Shown in pieces: positions 29,593 through 42,752 of a DNA stretch of 64,000 nucleotides; position 1 is the first letter of the stretch, and the number at the start of each line of letters is the position of its first letter. The DNA is taken from assembly GCF_910592395.1 (NCBI RefSeq), contig NC_088313.1, forward strand, positions 6,328,501 to 6,392,500. The letters run 5' to 3'. This DNA comes from Lineus longissimus. Its lineage: Eukaryota > Nemertea > Pilidiophora > Heteronemertea > Lineidae. The notes under the pieces are model-generated. The model saw only the letters and a program-made list of their open reading frames with translations, ran no database searches and was not told the DNA's origin. A program made the translations under genes and the position numbers.

Positions 29593-30555
29593 CAAAAACG
29601 GAAAATATACGCCATTGGACCAGAGGGTTCGTCTTCTTGTTTTCGACGTAATATTCATCGATATCCAACATGTTAAATCTGCTACACTCAGTATTGAGTC
29701 ATTATTTTCCCTCCACACTTGACAAAATGCAATAGATACATGTACATTTGCATAATTGCGAAACCACAAAATGGAGTTAAACAAGATAATTACATGTACA
29801 TGTAAAAGCCGATATTTCATGGTTCCTGTTTCATTAATCAAGAGAGCCATCAAATGGTTGCCGTTTTTTTCATTCTGCAAACGTAATTCGAGGCGAGCAC
29901 GACTGGGTAGAAGGGAAGTGGGTTTTCATCGATGACATTATGACTGTGTTCGCAGCAGCACATTGGACAATTCACAACTTTTCAAGGGAAAGCCTTTCGG
30001 AAGGTTCTTAAACATATTGCATGGTTTTAAAACGCAGCACCGAATCTTGCAAATATTGTGCATGCAAATGTATGCGAAAATGAGGAAAGGATCGTATCAA
30101 ATATTTTTTGAGGATTTTATTACCTGGAAAGTCTTCTGTTTTTGATTGTGCACGGCCGGCCCAAACTCAACGAGTCCGCGAGCAACTACGTTTAGTTTTT
30201 GAGCAACATCAGCGTAATGGCATTGTTTAGATAAAGACAACGGGGCGATTGCAACTAAGTTCTAACGTTTATGCCGCCAATTCATAATAAGAGATCGAGT
30301 AGGCAACTGTGAATTACAGAAATCGTCTTGAAGTGCGACTTTTGGTGAAGGACATCATTAATTTGAAAGCAATATGACGGGTATCTGATGTGCTATAAGT
30401 ACACAAGGACGTGTGTAGAGACCCTACTTCAGGCAGCTTGGTATACTAGTATTCACGTGTATTTATATGAAATAGTACAAATTGGGTTAATGAGCCACAT
30501 TGGTCCAAAATAATGTAGTGTCACCAAACAACGACGACGCCTCTTGATTTTGAAA

Positions 30556-33500
30556 ATGACAGATATGATCATGAGCAACAGTACAACACTGCTTCACGGA
30601 TACAGCAAACAAACATATACAGTGCTTCACATTGCACCGGTTATCTGGACGACAGACCAAACAAAACCACCACGTGAAAGTGCGCTCATGCTCTCTTCTT
30701 TAGAAATTTTGACAAAATACGTATGGATAGGAACAAATGTTCTAGGCATCCCTGGTAATATTCTCTCCCTTTTGATCAGCTTGTTGAAGGAGAACAGAAG
30801 GTTTTCGACATGCGTTTACATGGCTGGCATGGCAATTGCCGATACCATACTTTTGATAACAACAGTTGTCAATTTCATAAAGAAGGATTGGATGAAATCC
30901 ACTTACACGGAGTTTCAGTTCCAGTAAGTATATGATGGAGCAGCTATAACCAGCAAACATGCGACTTACTTTTCAATTTCCACAGATGGTTACCAAACGA
31001 CTCATCCGGGCGTACCCGCATGCAACATACGCACTGATGACTCGATCGGGAACCTTGCTGCGCCTACCAAGGAGGCATTGCGGTACAGGTATATCACGTG
31101 GTTCAGTTAAAAATGATAACGACGCCTACATCGTTGCTATTGTCCCAGAATCGCATGGTATGTGTGTATCGCTCATTCCATTCCCATATGCTTTCCGGCA
31201 TATCACCCTTTAAATATTTCCAAGTCTGCGCATGCACTATATAATAATAGCCCCAACTGCATCGGTCTAGATTGCATCCGACATCCTCATGTTTGCCCAA
31301 GAGTTTGTCAGAGTAAGCCCCGCCCAATTCAAATGGACATTTCAAAGAGCAATAATGACATTCCACCTCGGCTGGACTACGTCCAAGCTTGAATTGACTG
31401 TTTCAACTAAAATATTTGCAGTCGAAAGCTGACCCACGAAATTGACTAGTAGTTTAGACGTGAGTGATTCCAGATTAATTGACCCTCACTTGCAATATCA
31501 TATCTCAAGTGTACGAATCGCCGTATGTTGTTTCTAGGAGCTAATGGCGTGGCGGATTCTCTGATGATCCCTCATTCATCAACTTTTTGATTTACACAGT
31601 ATCACTTATTCCTCATTCTATCGCAGGTGGGTATACTATTTGATTTACACAGCCGCTATTCTCTCCGGCCTGTACCTCGCCATGATGTCTGTTGATCGTC
31701 TCATTGTTGTCAGATTCCCCCTCTCAGCGAAGCAAAGATGTACCACATCCAATGCAAAGAAAGCCGTGACCGTCAGCACTGTTGTTGTTATGGTCATCAA
31801 CATTCATATATTCGTTGTTTATAAAAGTAGGTATAGAATTGTCACTGAATCCCTATTGCTATGACTTCTGACCTTCATTTTATTTACCATAGCTGAGGCC
31901 CGGCCCGTCCAGGAGTTTGAACAAGAGGACGTGTGAGCCGAAAGAAAAGTTGATAACCAACGATAGGCACTGGGTCACCCAACGGTCATTGTATGACGTG
32001 GAAATCAACAGTTTTTTCCCCCAGTTTATCGAGTATTTCTTTCATGTTCTACCTAACGCTTGTAAACTAATTGATAATCATTGTTTTCAGTTGAGGGCTT
32101 GTTCGGTCACTTCATTGGCAACCCTCAGTGGTAACCACTCGAAATATTTACACCGGGACTTGACACTATCGAAATAAACGAGGAAAACAGTGAAACGAAA
32201 ACACTCGTGACATTACGTACACTGGGCGAGTAAAAAGCTGGTTATCCATTTTTTTACAGTCAATGTGTCAAACTGCCCTCATCAATTTAAAAAAAGAATG
32301 TACTGGCGGCATGTTTTGATTTCGGTGAATTGAATTGCATTTTTGTACCTTTTAACAATCATGGAATGAAGATGCCTATTGTACGTAATATCAAGGGCTT
32401 TTGTCCAGGCGCCCTTCAAACGGCTGAATAGTGTCTGCAATTTGTGTTATAAGCTGCGTGTACACCACGAAATATTGGTGGACCAATTGCACGTACACCA
32501 CCACATTGCCGCGACAAATTGGTTCGGCAATCCATTGCCGACACAAATTGCCGGCGAATTTGTCCCATCAAGCTTGATAGTCCGGGCGAATTTAAGCTTG
32601 ATGGTCCAAATTCGCCCGGCTTGTTAAAAGCTCGGCTTTGTCGTGGTGTACGCGCAAATGGATCGGCAATTAGCTAGTTAGATGGTTCGGCTCCAGGCAG
32701 CGCTTTCGAAATTGCGCTTTCTGCTGATTGTTTGCGCGCCATCTGTTGCCGGATTTTATAACTAGCTGCAGCGCTGGTGTACGCGCTTGGTGGATTTTCG
32801 ATGGTGCGGCATTGGTTCGCGAACCAAGATTGGTGGTCCATTTTCAGGTGGTGTACGTGCGGCTTATGATAACTGCCGTTTGATTCTGCAACAAGCTAAT
32901 GTCCATGATCCATAGGATGCACCACATTATTATATAAATGTCTATTTTAGTGGCTTATCACTACAGTAGATGGCAGCACGATGAATTCATTGTGACCAGT
33001 TTGGAAACAAATGGGCGATTGGATACATACTTTCGAGTTTGCGTTAATTGGCTTTTTTTTCTAACTGTTGGCAACAGATATTTATAAAAGAAATATTTAA
33101 AAAATATCTGAACAGGAAACCAAAAAGATCATCGGCATATGTGTGAAATGTGACACAGAATCCAAATGTCCATCTGCTATTTTCATCTGTCATGTCCATT
33201 ACGCTATACACAAGTATCTTATTTCACCGAATGGATCGGACACAGCCGAGTTATGATGACGTCACTCGTAATCAACGAGAAAACCGAATAAAGGTACCTA
33301 TGACGTTCTACACACCCTGATGGTCAGTTGAGACCTGGCAATTGCTGTTGGAAGCAATATTATCAATGCCATACATTGTAAACACACATTTAGACGCACT
33401 TATAATCTATAGTGATTCAGTGAGCGAAGATAATTCCAGAGCGTTCATTTATCATTTGAATTATTGTCTTTTTTAGAATGTCCGAACTGTCAATCAGTTT

Positions 33501-34244
33501 TCCTGTAATTATATTCGTAGTCGTTGTCAGCATCACCACCATCTTAATACCGTTTGCACCTTTGCACCTCTGCACTTTTGACACTGCACTTCGCAAACCT
33601 ATTATAGTAAAAAGTGTTTTTGTAGGCCAAACAATAAAAAATTATAAAATACCAAAAATATATTAGTATCGTTGTGTTTGTTGTGAAAATAGTCGTCGTC
33701 ATTGTTTCGTAATCTTCCTCATTAACGTGAAAAAGCAGATCAGGCGTATGTTCATTCTTTTTCCACGTCTCTTTCAGAATTTTCGGGCATCCTAAAGATC
33801 ACCATTCCCGGTAACCCGGCCCTTGAAACTTTTTGTAACATGTACAATCTTGTCTGTGGTAGTTTGATACCATTTCTCATCATCGTCTTCTGCAACATTT
33901 GGATCATAGTTACATTGAAAACTGCCTCACAAAATCGCAAAGAGATGGGCGTTGCCTTGACACAGGATAAAGAGACGCATCACCTGACCCGGATGTTGAT
34001 CTTTGTGTGCGTTGCATATGTTGTTACGTCACTCCCGCATCGTTTGTACGATTTGGTTCTTGCTATTCCAGTTCTACAGAGCCTGTATGACTTTAAGGAT
34101 GAGTATTGGTCTTTGCGATACAAAGTACAATATATAGGTTTCATCACGCTCTGGCATATGAATTTTGCCAGCACATTTTACCTTTACTGTATCGGTGGAG
34201 GAAAAAAGTATCGCGCCGACGTCAAGAGACTGCTTCGCTGCTAA
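30556..34244 (+). CDS. Rhodopsin-like GPCR, copy A (three exons)
   Basis: Exons 30556-30923, 31627-31826 and 33778-34244 join with GT-AG introns in phase 2 then phase 1 (368+200+467 = 1035 nt, 344 residues). Exon 1 has TM1 (VLGIPGNILSLLISLL) and TM2 (MAGMAIADTILL with D2.50). Exon 2 has TM3 ending SVDRLIVV (DR of DRY) and TM4. Exon 3 has TM5 (GSLIPFLIIVFCNIWII), TM6 (MLIFVCVAYVVTSLPHRLY) and TM7 (NFASTFYLYC). The NP of NPxxY is replaced, and the usual TM3 cysteine 25 residues before the DR arginine is not there. A peptide-receptor-like class A relation is likely; the ligand is unknown. All exons are open. Confidence 0.85.
32451..32865. mobile_element. MITE-like element in intron 2 of GPCR A
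   Basis: The ends AAGCTGCGTGTACACCAC and GTGGTGTACGTGCGGCTT are inverted repeats that extend inward (ATTGGTGGACCAATT versus ATTGGTGGTCCATT). The interior forms a second hairpin (about 32550-32625) built of GGCGAATTT and CATCAAGCTT. Copy B lacks it at the matching place (between CATTTGTTTTAT and GATGACTACC in its orientation). A clean target duplication was not seen. Confidence 0.6.
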
Positions 34245-34288
34245 TTAGACCACAATCTTCATTTACTGTGAGTGAATTTCAAAGTTAA

Positions 34289-34418
34289 TAGTGAGTTTCC
34301 GCAAATCACCTGAAACGCCAACGCCAACGACTATTCCATTGTTCGGGCATGCTCAGGAGCTCGAACAATGGGATAGGCGTTCGCGTTGCCGTTTCGGGGG
34401 CTTTGCGAAAACTCCCTA
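34289..34418. mobile_element. Small foldback MITE downstream of GPCR A
   Basis: The ends TAGTGAGTTTCCGCAAA and TTTGCGAAAACTCCCTA are imperfect inverted repeats spanning nearly the whole 130 bp, including AACGCCAACG against CGTTCGCGTT and ATTGTTCG against CGAACAAT. Copy B has no counterpart after its stop codon. It begins 45 bp after the copy A stop and sits at the inner edge of the inverted duplication. Confidence 0.65.
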
Positions 34419-36844
34419 GTAAAGAAGTTATGCACCGAATTTAAGCACTCCTGCCCGCATAACGTTTTTGCAATTTCCAATGATCTGATAAACATTGATA
34501 ATTCGGTATTTTTTTATACCTCTTTGAAAAGCTTGTATATTGCAGTGTCTAGAGTCCATTAAGGACCTCTTTAATAATCGTAGTAATCGTCAGGCCTTCG
34601 GCTTCTCTTATGTTAGTAGTAGTTGTCAAATATGTCTTCGATTCGTGAGATAATTAGGTACAAATCTCTATAGATGGATATCTGCTGACGTCACGGCTAA
34701 TTTGTAAACATCATGCGCGCGCACTCTCGTATCTCTTTAACATGGTTTTCATGAAGAAAAGTTGCGACAAACCATCGTCTCTCGATTTCTCTCGATAGCA
34801 TAATGATGCTTAACCGATGATGTGCGGCTGTTATTGTGACAAAATCGTATCGAATTTGTTTTCTTAAATATCATGCAAGTAACGAGAAAAACTCCTCGCG
34901 TCCAAGTGAAACCAACAACGATCGTGGACGTTGATATTGATAGGTCTCGTCATCCCCACTGATGCGAGTATGCGCGCGCAGCCAACGTTAATGACGTGAG
35001 AATGACGTCATTTTGTAAACAAAGATACATCTATACATGCAAAGAGTACGGCCATTAATAACGGTTCGGTGCACTCCATTAACAACCGACCACAACGAAC
35101 GTGTACTTCTACTTGGCGTTATAACAACAAAAATAGAAAATCCGTTTGAAGGGTTTATTCTTTGGAAAAATAATGTTATTTCTACCTGAAATCTCCAGTG
35201 GATGATCGTTTCCGGTACAAGTTGCACTTTCAAAAATGAGAAATAATCTGTGGTTGGAATGGTGGTAATGGTTCAGTGTCGGTCGATTTCTGTTCTAGCT
35301 GCCAGTAAATTTTCGTGAATATACTGTATTGTCTCCTCTAAGCCAGGTGAGCACAGTAATGCTGTGGCAAACGGTTTGGCCATGCACTATCAAGTATGGG
35401 TTCCGCCCCACAATTAATCTAACAGGCCTAAACATAACTGATCAAAACGACCACTCCTCATCTCGCAGGTAGTCTAACGCATTACGAAGAGGGGCTGGTA
35501 TATAACCTCCGGATGGTTAATGTGATTTTCACGCCTTAAAAATGAATAATAACGTTCCATTGAGTAAATAAAATGTTACCATGGCTGATTTGATGGAAAA
35601 CAGTAAACCATGGTTGATGTGCTGGAAAACCGATAAGTTAAGTTAAGTTAAGTTAGCTCTTTGATAAGGCATTGGAATATGCTAGATGAAAATATAGTTT
35701 ATCGTAGTTTTACCTACAAGAATCCACTTTCCTCATTGATAATGCGTATTTCCAAATGTGGTTCAAGTGTATCTTGGACGTTGTTTATTGGAATACGGCC
35801 TTATGAGACGGTCAGTTTGAAACATCCATCGTCTGCTACAGGAAATGTTGTTTATGGCAAATACGGTCACGTTAATGGTGTACCGTCGTCCACTGTGATG
35901 CCTATCAATTTTGCATACGACGTCATCAGTTTGAATGTGTGGTTTGGACGACAAGCGGCACTGTATAAGTATGCGGGGTTTGAGATCCGCAACTAAATGG
36001 TGAAAACATGAACAATTTTGATGTCATAACACCCCATATAAAGTCGCCGCTTCGCTTTATGCATGCCCTGGTCTATTATGTCACCTAAAATGCACACCCA
36101 CTTTTAACGAAACAAGAGAGACATTATACTTGCTTAATGGTTTTATAATTCTGCCTCTACTTAAAAAAATGCAAATCCTCGTCGTCACTTAGCTGATGAT
36201 CTTCCACCAAATTGTCTATGGCTATTACCACTTCTCCAACATTGTCATCTAGGATCGGGAGGCGGCTAGCCCTGAAAGCTTTGCGGACGGCTTCTCGGGC
36301 GATCCTGTCCTAGACCAAACTAATCATCTTTACTACCTCTCCAAGTCCTATTTGCGGGCATTCCCCATCCTCATCAGTGTGACCAGCCTTCAAGGCCTTC
36401 CATATCGCAAAACGTATTCGTATACTTATGTGTCTATTCGTCATCAAGTCTTTCAGCTTAAGTCAGAGATCTCTCCTTGTCGTCAAATTAACCCTGCAAA
36501 ACCATGCAGGTTATCTCGGCATAAAGCAATGCATAGCCGGTGTAAAAGAATTGCAAGTCCGCCCGAAACCAAGGTCCGTAGGACCTTGGTTCCTCAGGAA
36601 TGGCAGCCCTACGTGCAAGGTTGTCCTACCCGAACTTCCGTTCCAGGGCTTCGATTCCTATATAAAAGGTAGGACTCTGATTACTGGGGGACTTAGATTT
36701 CTTTTACAGCAGTGACAGAAATTAAAGTCCCCCGTAACCAATGACTGTACCCGTTTAAATTGCATACACAATAAAATGTACTATGGCATATGATAGAACA
36801 TGCGTTCAAATATCTAAGGTTTTGGGGTGTCGGCTAGCCAATCA

Positions 36845-36912
36845 CTCGTAGTGTAGTGGTCATGTTCCCTGCCTAGTAAGCAAGAACTGCAGGTGCTAGC
36901 CCCCTCGGTCTA
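36845..36912 (+). repeat. Possible tRNA-derived SINE remnant
   Basis: GTAGTGTAGTGGTCATGTTC resembles a tRNA A-box and D-arm region. CTGCCTAGTAAGCAAG looks like an anticodon stem-loop, and AGGTGCTAGCCCC is a degenerate B-box. A T-rich run follows. It is too diverged to call a functional tRNA. Confidence 0.35.
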
Positions 36913-37229
36913 CTCTTTTTCTTTTTTTCCTTGTCTCCTCTTGCATAATCGATCACAATAATTCGACTGATTCATCAATAAAGAAATGGGTCGATCACAT
37001 TCAAACCGTGATCATCAGTTTGGCCTGCTTTCTAGACCTATAAAACGCATGTGGAAACTTGTATTGGCCTTCATTCCTGCTGAGATGTCTAACGTTTGGG
37101 TCATGAGCTGCTCTTTCGGTATTTTTCGCTATCTATACGGGACCATGCCTATCCAGCTCGTTGCAGTATCTCAAGGAAGCGGTCAATCCGCGGAGCAGCA
37201 AAGAACAATTTCAAGGTATAAGCTTGGAC

Positions 37230-37345
37230 TCGGATTCGTAGGAAAGCAGGTCTGGGGGACTTGGATACCTAGGAAAGAAGGTCTGAGGGAGTTAGATTCC
37301 TTGGAAAGAAGGTCTGGGTGAGTTAGATTCCTAGGAAAGAAAGTC
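37230..37345 (+). repeat. 31-bp tandem repeat, about four units
   Basis: Units share CCTAGGAAAGAAGGTCTG and GAGTTAGATT with small differences. They produce a short ORF without meaning. A related GGACCTTGG/AGGAA segment occurs near 36580. Confidence 0.65.
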
Positions 37346-39390
37346 CGCCTAGGACGCTGATTACTAGATTTTGGACCTACATTCATAAGAAGTCACTTCC
37401 ACAATTTGGTCATTAATCCCTGTAACATCGGCGGTTATCACCAAGACCCATCGCCACATGGATTAAATTTACAATGTACTAAGTTGTTTTCGAACTCTTT
37501 ATTCTTCCCTTTGGAAGTAATGGATGAAGAAAAGCTATACCAAGGCGTGCAGCTGACAAGCGTGGGTGCATTCTCTCATTTCGAGCTCAAATGTACCCGT
37601 AATATAAGCTCTTATTGCAAACACACATTTGTAGGAGTAAAGCATTATCTTAAAAATCAACTTCAAATATTTTGCTGATAAAATGAGATTTATCTCAAAA
37701 GGATAAAGTGACAATGCCAACATTTCCCAATAATATCAATACTTTTCTGGTTATGATAGAAATTTGTGAAAAGCTTATCGTGTTAAAGGATTACTTCGCC
37801 AACTGATACTGACATTCTTTTTGGTTACTTTCCAGGTCTTCAACTCTCCAATGCCCGTGTTTTAATGACACCGTGACCTTGTAGAGCCGTGTAGGTTTAA
37901 CATTATTCTGCAGTGCTGGAGAATCGAGGCGTACTCGAAGAATATCAATCGGGTACAAACTCGGATTTTTTCCCCATTCTATCCGGGTAAATGGTTGATT
38001 AAAGCTGTTGGAACAGTCTAAAGAGGTTTATGTTTAGAAGATGTAATTCAAAACAATTCATTCTTCAAAAAGAGATTGTTGCCTCATTTTGACTAAATAA
38101 AGGCAAATGGGCCTTTTGTAACAGGTAAACAAGATGAAATTCCACTTATCTTTAAGTTTAACGCACTTTCGCATCTTATTGAATTATCCCACACTGGAAA
38201 CATGATGGAAACTCAAATTACCGAAAGAGACTAAAGGATTTCAGGCTGATTTCTCTTTTAGTCCTAAATGACACCTTTACGTCATCCCTTTGGCTTTCAG
38301 AATTAATGAATTTATTGACGGCCCGAGGCGATCATAAGTCAACTTGTAACTTATAAGTTAACTTGTAAATCCACTCGCAGTTGATTAAGATTGTGGTCTA
38401 ATTAGCAGCGAAGCAGTCTCTTGACGTCGGCGCGATACTTTTTTCCTCCACCGATACAGTAAAGGTAAAATGTGCTGGCAAAATTCATATGCCAGAGCGT
38501 GATGAAACCTATATATTGTACTTTGTATCGCAAAGACCAATACTCATCCTTAAAGTCATACAGACTCTGTAGAACTGGAATAGCAAGAGCAAAATCGTAC
38601 AAACGATGCGGGAGTGACGTCACAACATATGCAACGCACACAAAAATCAACATCCGGGTCAGGTGATGCGTCTCTTTATCCTGTGTCAAGGCAACGCCCA
38701 TCTCTTTGCGATTTTTTGATTCGGTTTTCAAGGCAGTTATGATCCAAATGTTACAGAAGACGATGATGAGAAATGGTATCAAACTACCACAGACAAGATT
38801 GTACATGTAACAAAAAGTTTCCAGGGCTGGGTGACCGGGAATGGTGACCTTTAGGATGCCCGAAAATTCTGAAAGAGACGTGGAAAAAGAATAAACAGAC
38901 GCCTGATCTGCTTTTTTTCATGTTAATGCGGAAGAATCGAAAAACACAACGATACTGATATTTTTTGGTAATGCATAATTTTTTATTGTTTAACTTAAAA
39001 AAGTGTTTTACTAAGATAGGTTTCAATGACAATGTCTTTTTGTTTAATAGTTTTCCTTCTGTGAAGTGTAGTGTCAAAAGTGCAGAGGTGCCACGGTGCA
39101 AACGATATTAAGATGGTGGTGATGATGACAATGATTACGAATATGATTACAGGAAAACGGATTGACATTTCGAATATTCTAAACGGACAATAATTCAAAT
39201 GATAAATGAACGCACTGGAATTATTTCAGCTAACTGAATCACTCTACATTGTATATTATAAGTGCGTCTAAATGTGTGTTTACAAGTGCGTCTAAATGTG
39301 TGTTTACAATGTATGGCATGGATAATGTTGCTTCCAACAGCTAATGCCAGGCCTCAACTGACCATCAGGATGTGTAGAACATCATAAGTA

Positions 39391-40223
39391 AGGTAAAATG
39401 GAGTAATTGTAGCCCCTTTTTCACCTATAATTTTGGTTACGCAAGAGATTTCCAGGCAGATTCACTAAAGCTGGCCAGCATCTTTATGTGGCACCTCTTC
39501 CAATTTTACAGCCTGCACTTTAGGGCACTCAATCTAAAAATGCCTCTGAGAGGCAATACAAGACTCGTGGTCAGGGGCTACAAAAACGCCGTGTAGTGGC
39601 CTTGGGGCATTTGTAGCCCCTGACTAAAATTTAGAATTGCATATTTTTTTATGCATGGGAACATTTTTTTCACAGGTTTATGGTCTTTATTAGTAGTCAA
39701 GCTCTCAATCTAGGTTGACAACGAGATATCAAACGATATCAAACGATATCAAACGATATTAATTGAACACATTTAGTGATGCAATATACAATGTATATCA
39801 ATGCTCTGCAAACGCGGAAAATTCAGACCTGTAAAAAGTTCGATCCCAACTTTGTTTGTGCATGTGTCTGATTTGTTTACATCTTATAGCCAAAGCTCTA
39901 ACATAACATGTTGCATAATCCAAAACTATTTATGTTGTGATACCCAAGAGTCACCTTTTTCATATCCATGCTTGGGTTGGCTGAATAATTCCATGCCGGT
40001 GTAAAAGTAAAAGTGTCCCCCCTAGAAAAAGTGTCCGGGCCTATTGTATTCTGACAGATTATGGCATATGGTTCTATAGAGGCAATGACCGTCAATAGCT
40101 CAGCGCATAATAGAATCCTTTGTTCCCGGATATTTTATCCTAGGACATTTTAAACTTCTACACCGGGTTACCGGAATATGAATCAAAAACATTGCCAGGG
40201 GCTACAAATACCCCATTTTACCT
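39391..40223. mobile_element. TA-flanked inverted-repeat element in intron 2 of GPCR B
   Basis: The ends AGGTAAAATGGAGTAATTGT and AATACCCCATTTTACCT are inverted repeats followed inward by AGCCCCT / AGGGGCT, with TA at 39389-39390 and 40224-40225. Inside, GGGGCTACAAAAA and GCATTTGTAGCCCC near 39577-39625 form another inverted pair. It is 833 bp with no transposase. Copy A lacks it. Confidence 0.7.
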
Positions 40224-40981
40224 TAGCCAGGTAAAGATGCCGTCACTCGTAATCAACGAGAACACCGAATATAGGTATGTCCGATTCATTCGGTGAAACA
40301 ATATACCTATGTAAAGCGTAATGGACATGACAGATGAAAATAGCAGATGGACATCTTGATTCTGTTTCCTACACATGCCAGTGATCTTTATGGTGTCCTC
40401 TTCTCATATTTTTAAAATATTTTTAAAATAAATATCTGTTGCCCGCAGTTAGAAAAAAAACGCCAATTAACGTAAACTCGAAAGTATGAATCCACCGCCC
40501 ATGTGATTCTAAACATGACACTCAACTCATTATGCAGCCATCTACTGTAGTGATAAGCCACGAAACAGACATTTAGATAGTAATGTGGTCCGCGCAGTCC
40601 CGTGGGATCATGACATGAAGCTGTTGCAGGGTCGAATGGTAGTCATCATTCTTTAGCAGATACAATTGACTATAAAACAAATGATGTAGACATTATTCAG
40701 CTGTTTGAAGGGCGCCTGGACAAAAGGCCTACATTTATATGTATTACGTACAAAAGGCATCTTCCTCTCATGGTTGTCAAAAGGTACACCGAAATCAAAA
40801 CATACATTTACTTACTTTTATAAACAAAGAATATATGAATGTTGATGACCATAACAACAACAGTGCTGGCGGTCACAGCTTTCTTTGCATTGGATGTGGT
40901 ACATCTTTGCTTCGCTGAGAGGGGGAATCTGACAACAATGAGACGATCAACAGACATCATGGCGAGGTACAGGCCGGAGAG

Positions 40982-42019
40982 GGCTTGTGGTATTCGACTC
41001 GATGACTCGACGACGCGATGACTCGATGACGCGATCAAGTTGGAATCTTTTTAAAGAATATCACTGCCTGGACTGTAATTTATACATAGAATCATAAGTG
41101 GAGGAAAATAAAAAAGAACCGATCATTACCAACCCCTTTCCAGCTGTTTTCACCGTATCTAATCCGACCATTTTTCGTTTCCTACAAGTTCGCATTTTTG
41201 ATAAAACCATGCGCCATGTTGCTATGCAAGCTTACCGTCAATACAGCTGAATACACCTAAATATAGCTGGTTCAGATCAACCTCCTACCCAGGTTCTTTA
41301 CGAGCAGAAATTCCAATGTTAAAATGACACGCGAGTTCCTGGAGACAAGGTTGGCTCTGGATATCCGTTCAGCACGGCAATATTAAATGTCCTATACACC
41401 TTTCCAGAAATGGGGCGCTGAGTGTCCGAAATAGTGATGTCATAAGGGGAAACTAGGCCTGTGGTGGAGGGACAAAGGAGATAGTCATGGTTGACCAACA
41501 CACTTGGATGCCTTTAATGACGGACAAGGGGGAAAAAGTTAGTTCCAATGCAAGCCACCAATTTCGGAAAGCATGTATAGGGGCTGATGTATTGGGGGGG
41601 GGGGGGGGGGGGCAGATGTCAAGGGGCGGAAGAGGGACTGAGTGACTGAGTCTAAAAAACTGCACATATGCGAAATTCCGATTGTTGACAGACTACCACA
41701 TGACATCTGACATTGGCCACTAGAAGCTTGTTTGTCAATTAAATCTCCGGTCATTTTGCATGCTATGAAACTTCCGCGAGTCCTTTAAATATCAAAATCA
41801 ATCGCGGGGACCAATCTTCAGTGGCCATGGCTGGGGGGGGGGGGCACATCCTTCTACATACCGTAGCTGGGTATGGGAAGGCCGAGCTAAAACCTCTGCT
41901 GTTGCAGCGGTAGCCCGGAGACCAGGATCATGGGATTCCGTATTTTAGCAAAATCCATAGCAACGATCGCGTCATCGAGCCATCGCGTCGTCGAGTCATC
42001 GAGTCGAATACCACAAGCC
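40982..42019. mobile_element. Non-autonomous DNA transposon with 8-bp TSD in GPCR B exon 2
   Basis: It is flanked by exact 8-bp duplications CCGGAGAG (40974-40981 and 42020-42027). Copy A has one CCGGAGAG at the same codon, the empty site. The 55-bp terminal inverted repeats start GGCTTGTGGTATTCGA and differ at one base. Their inner part is five 8-bp units of the ACTCGATG / ACGCGATG type. It is 1038 bp with G-runs and no transposase. A segment at 41391-41580 recurs at 61846-62030. An 8-bp TSD suggests hAT, P or Merlin-like mobilisation; the termini do not decide. Confidence 0.9.
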
Positions 42020-42752
42020 CCGGAGAGAATAGCGGTTGTGTAAATCAAATAGTAGAACCACCTGCGATAGAATGAGGACTGATTAAAGCGACAAAGTCGA
42101 CCTGCCTGCGTGCGATGACTGAGGGATAATCAGAGCATCTCTGCTCTGCCATCAGCTTGATCTAGTAACAACAGACGGGGATTCGTTCACTTTAGATACG
42201 ATATCATGGGGACGTTAGATGTAACCTAGACGGATACAGTTGGGTCAATATTATATAGCGCACGCTCAGACTTGGAAATATCAAAGGGTGGTATGCTGGA
42301 AAGCACATGGGAAGGGAATGAGTGGTACACATACCACACATACAACACATACCATGTGATTTTCTAAAAAAAAAATCACAATAGGGAGTAACACGTGTTT
42401 TACGTAGTTGTTGTTGTAGTGAAATCACTAAGGATATGCACCACCATCGGCCGCGAGGGCAGTGGCGGAAAGTGAAAAAGTACACCTGAAGTCCAACTAT
42501 TCCGTTAGTTAGTGTGGAGCTTTATGAGAGCAATTTGTTTTGCATAATAAATGCTTATCACATGAAACCCTTAAGTTTTGATTCCATTCATCATCAGCGG
42601 CGTCGTTGAAAATATGGTTTTCTGTGCCCTCTATCTTTCAAGGGATGAATGAAATTTTCAAGAAGTTTGCTTTGATTCTCAAATACATTTCTATCATTTC
42701 TGCGTCTCTCGTGGAAGAATTCTGTGACAACAACAATAACGATGCAGGCGTC

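Larger units (their letters stand above)
29060..34290 (+). repeat. Left arm of GPCR inverted duplication
   Basis: It contains a dispersed-repeat end, about 960 bp of upstream DNA and the three exons of GPCR A. The reverse-complement counterpart lies at about 38330-45660. Matching is visible in exons, introns and upstream DNA (for example ACGTAATTCGAGGCGAG at 29881, reversed near 45070), but with many substitutions and insertions, so it is much older than the Polinton palindrome. Identity was not computed. Confidence 0.85.
34419..38330. other. Spacer between the two GPCR arms, no supported gene
   Basis: Small ORFs here have no recognisable domain. Contents seen: a (TTAAG)4 run at 35635-35655, an 11-bp-arm hairpin at 36567-36591 (ACCAAGGTCC, GTA loop), a tRNA-like remnant near 36845 and a 31-bp tandem repeat at about 37230-37345. 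Nothing else recognised. Confidence 0.5.

Noticed and set aside
35661-35996. 111-codon ORF in the GPCR spacer
   Set aside because: No motif, no homologous counterpart, length expected by chance in this DNA.
36845-36912. Functional tRNA gene
   Set aside because: A-box is recognisable but B-box and stems are too degenerate; listed only as a possible SINE remnant.
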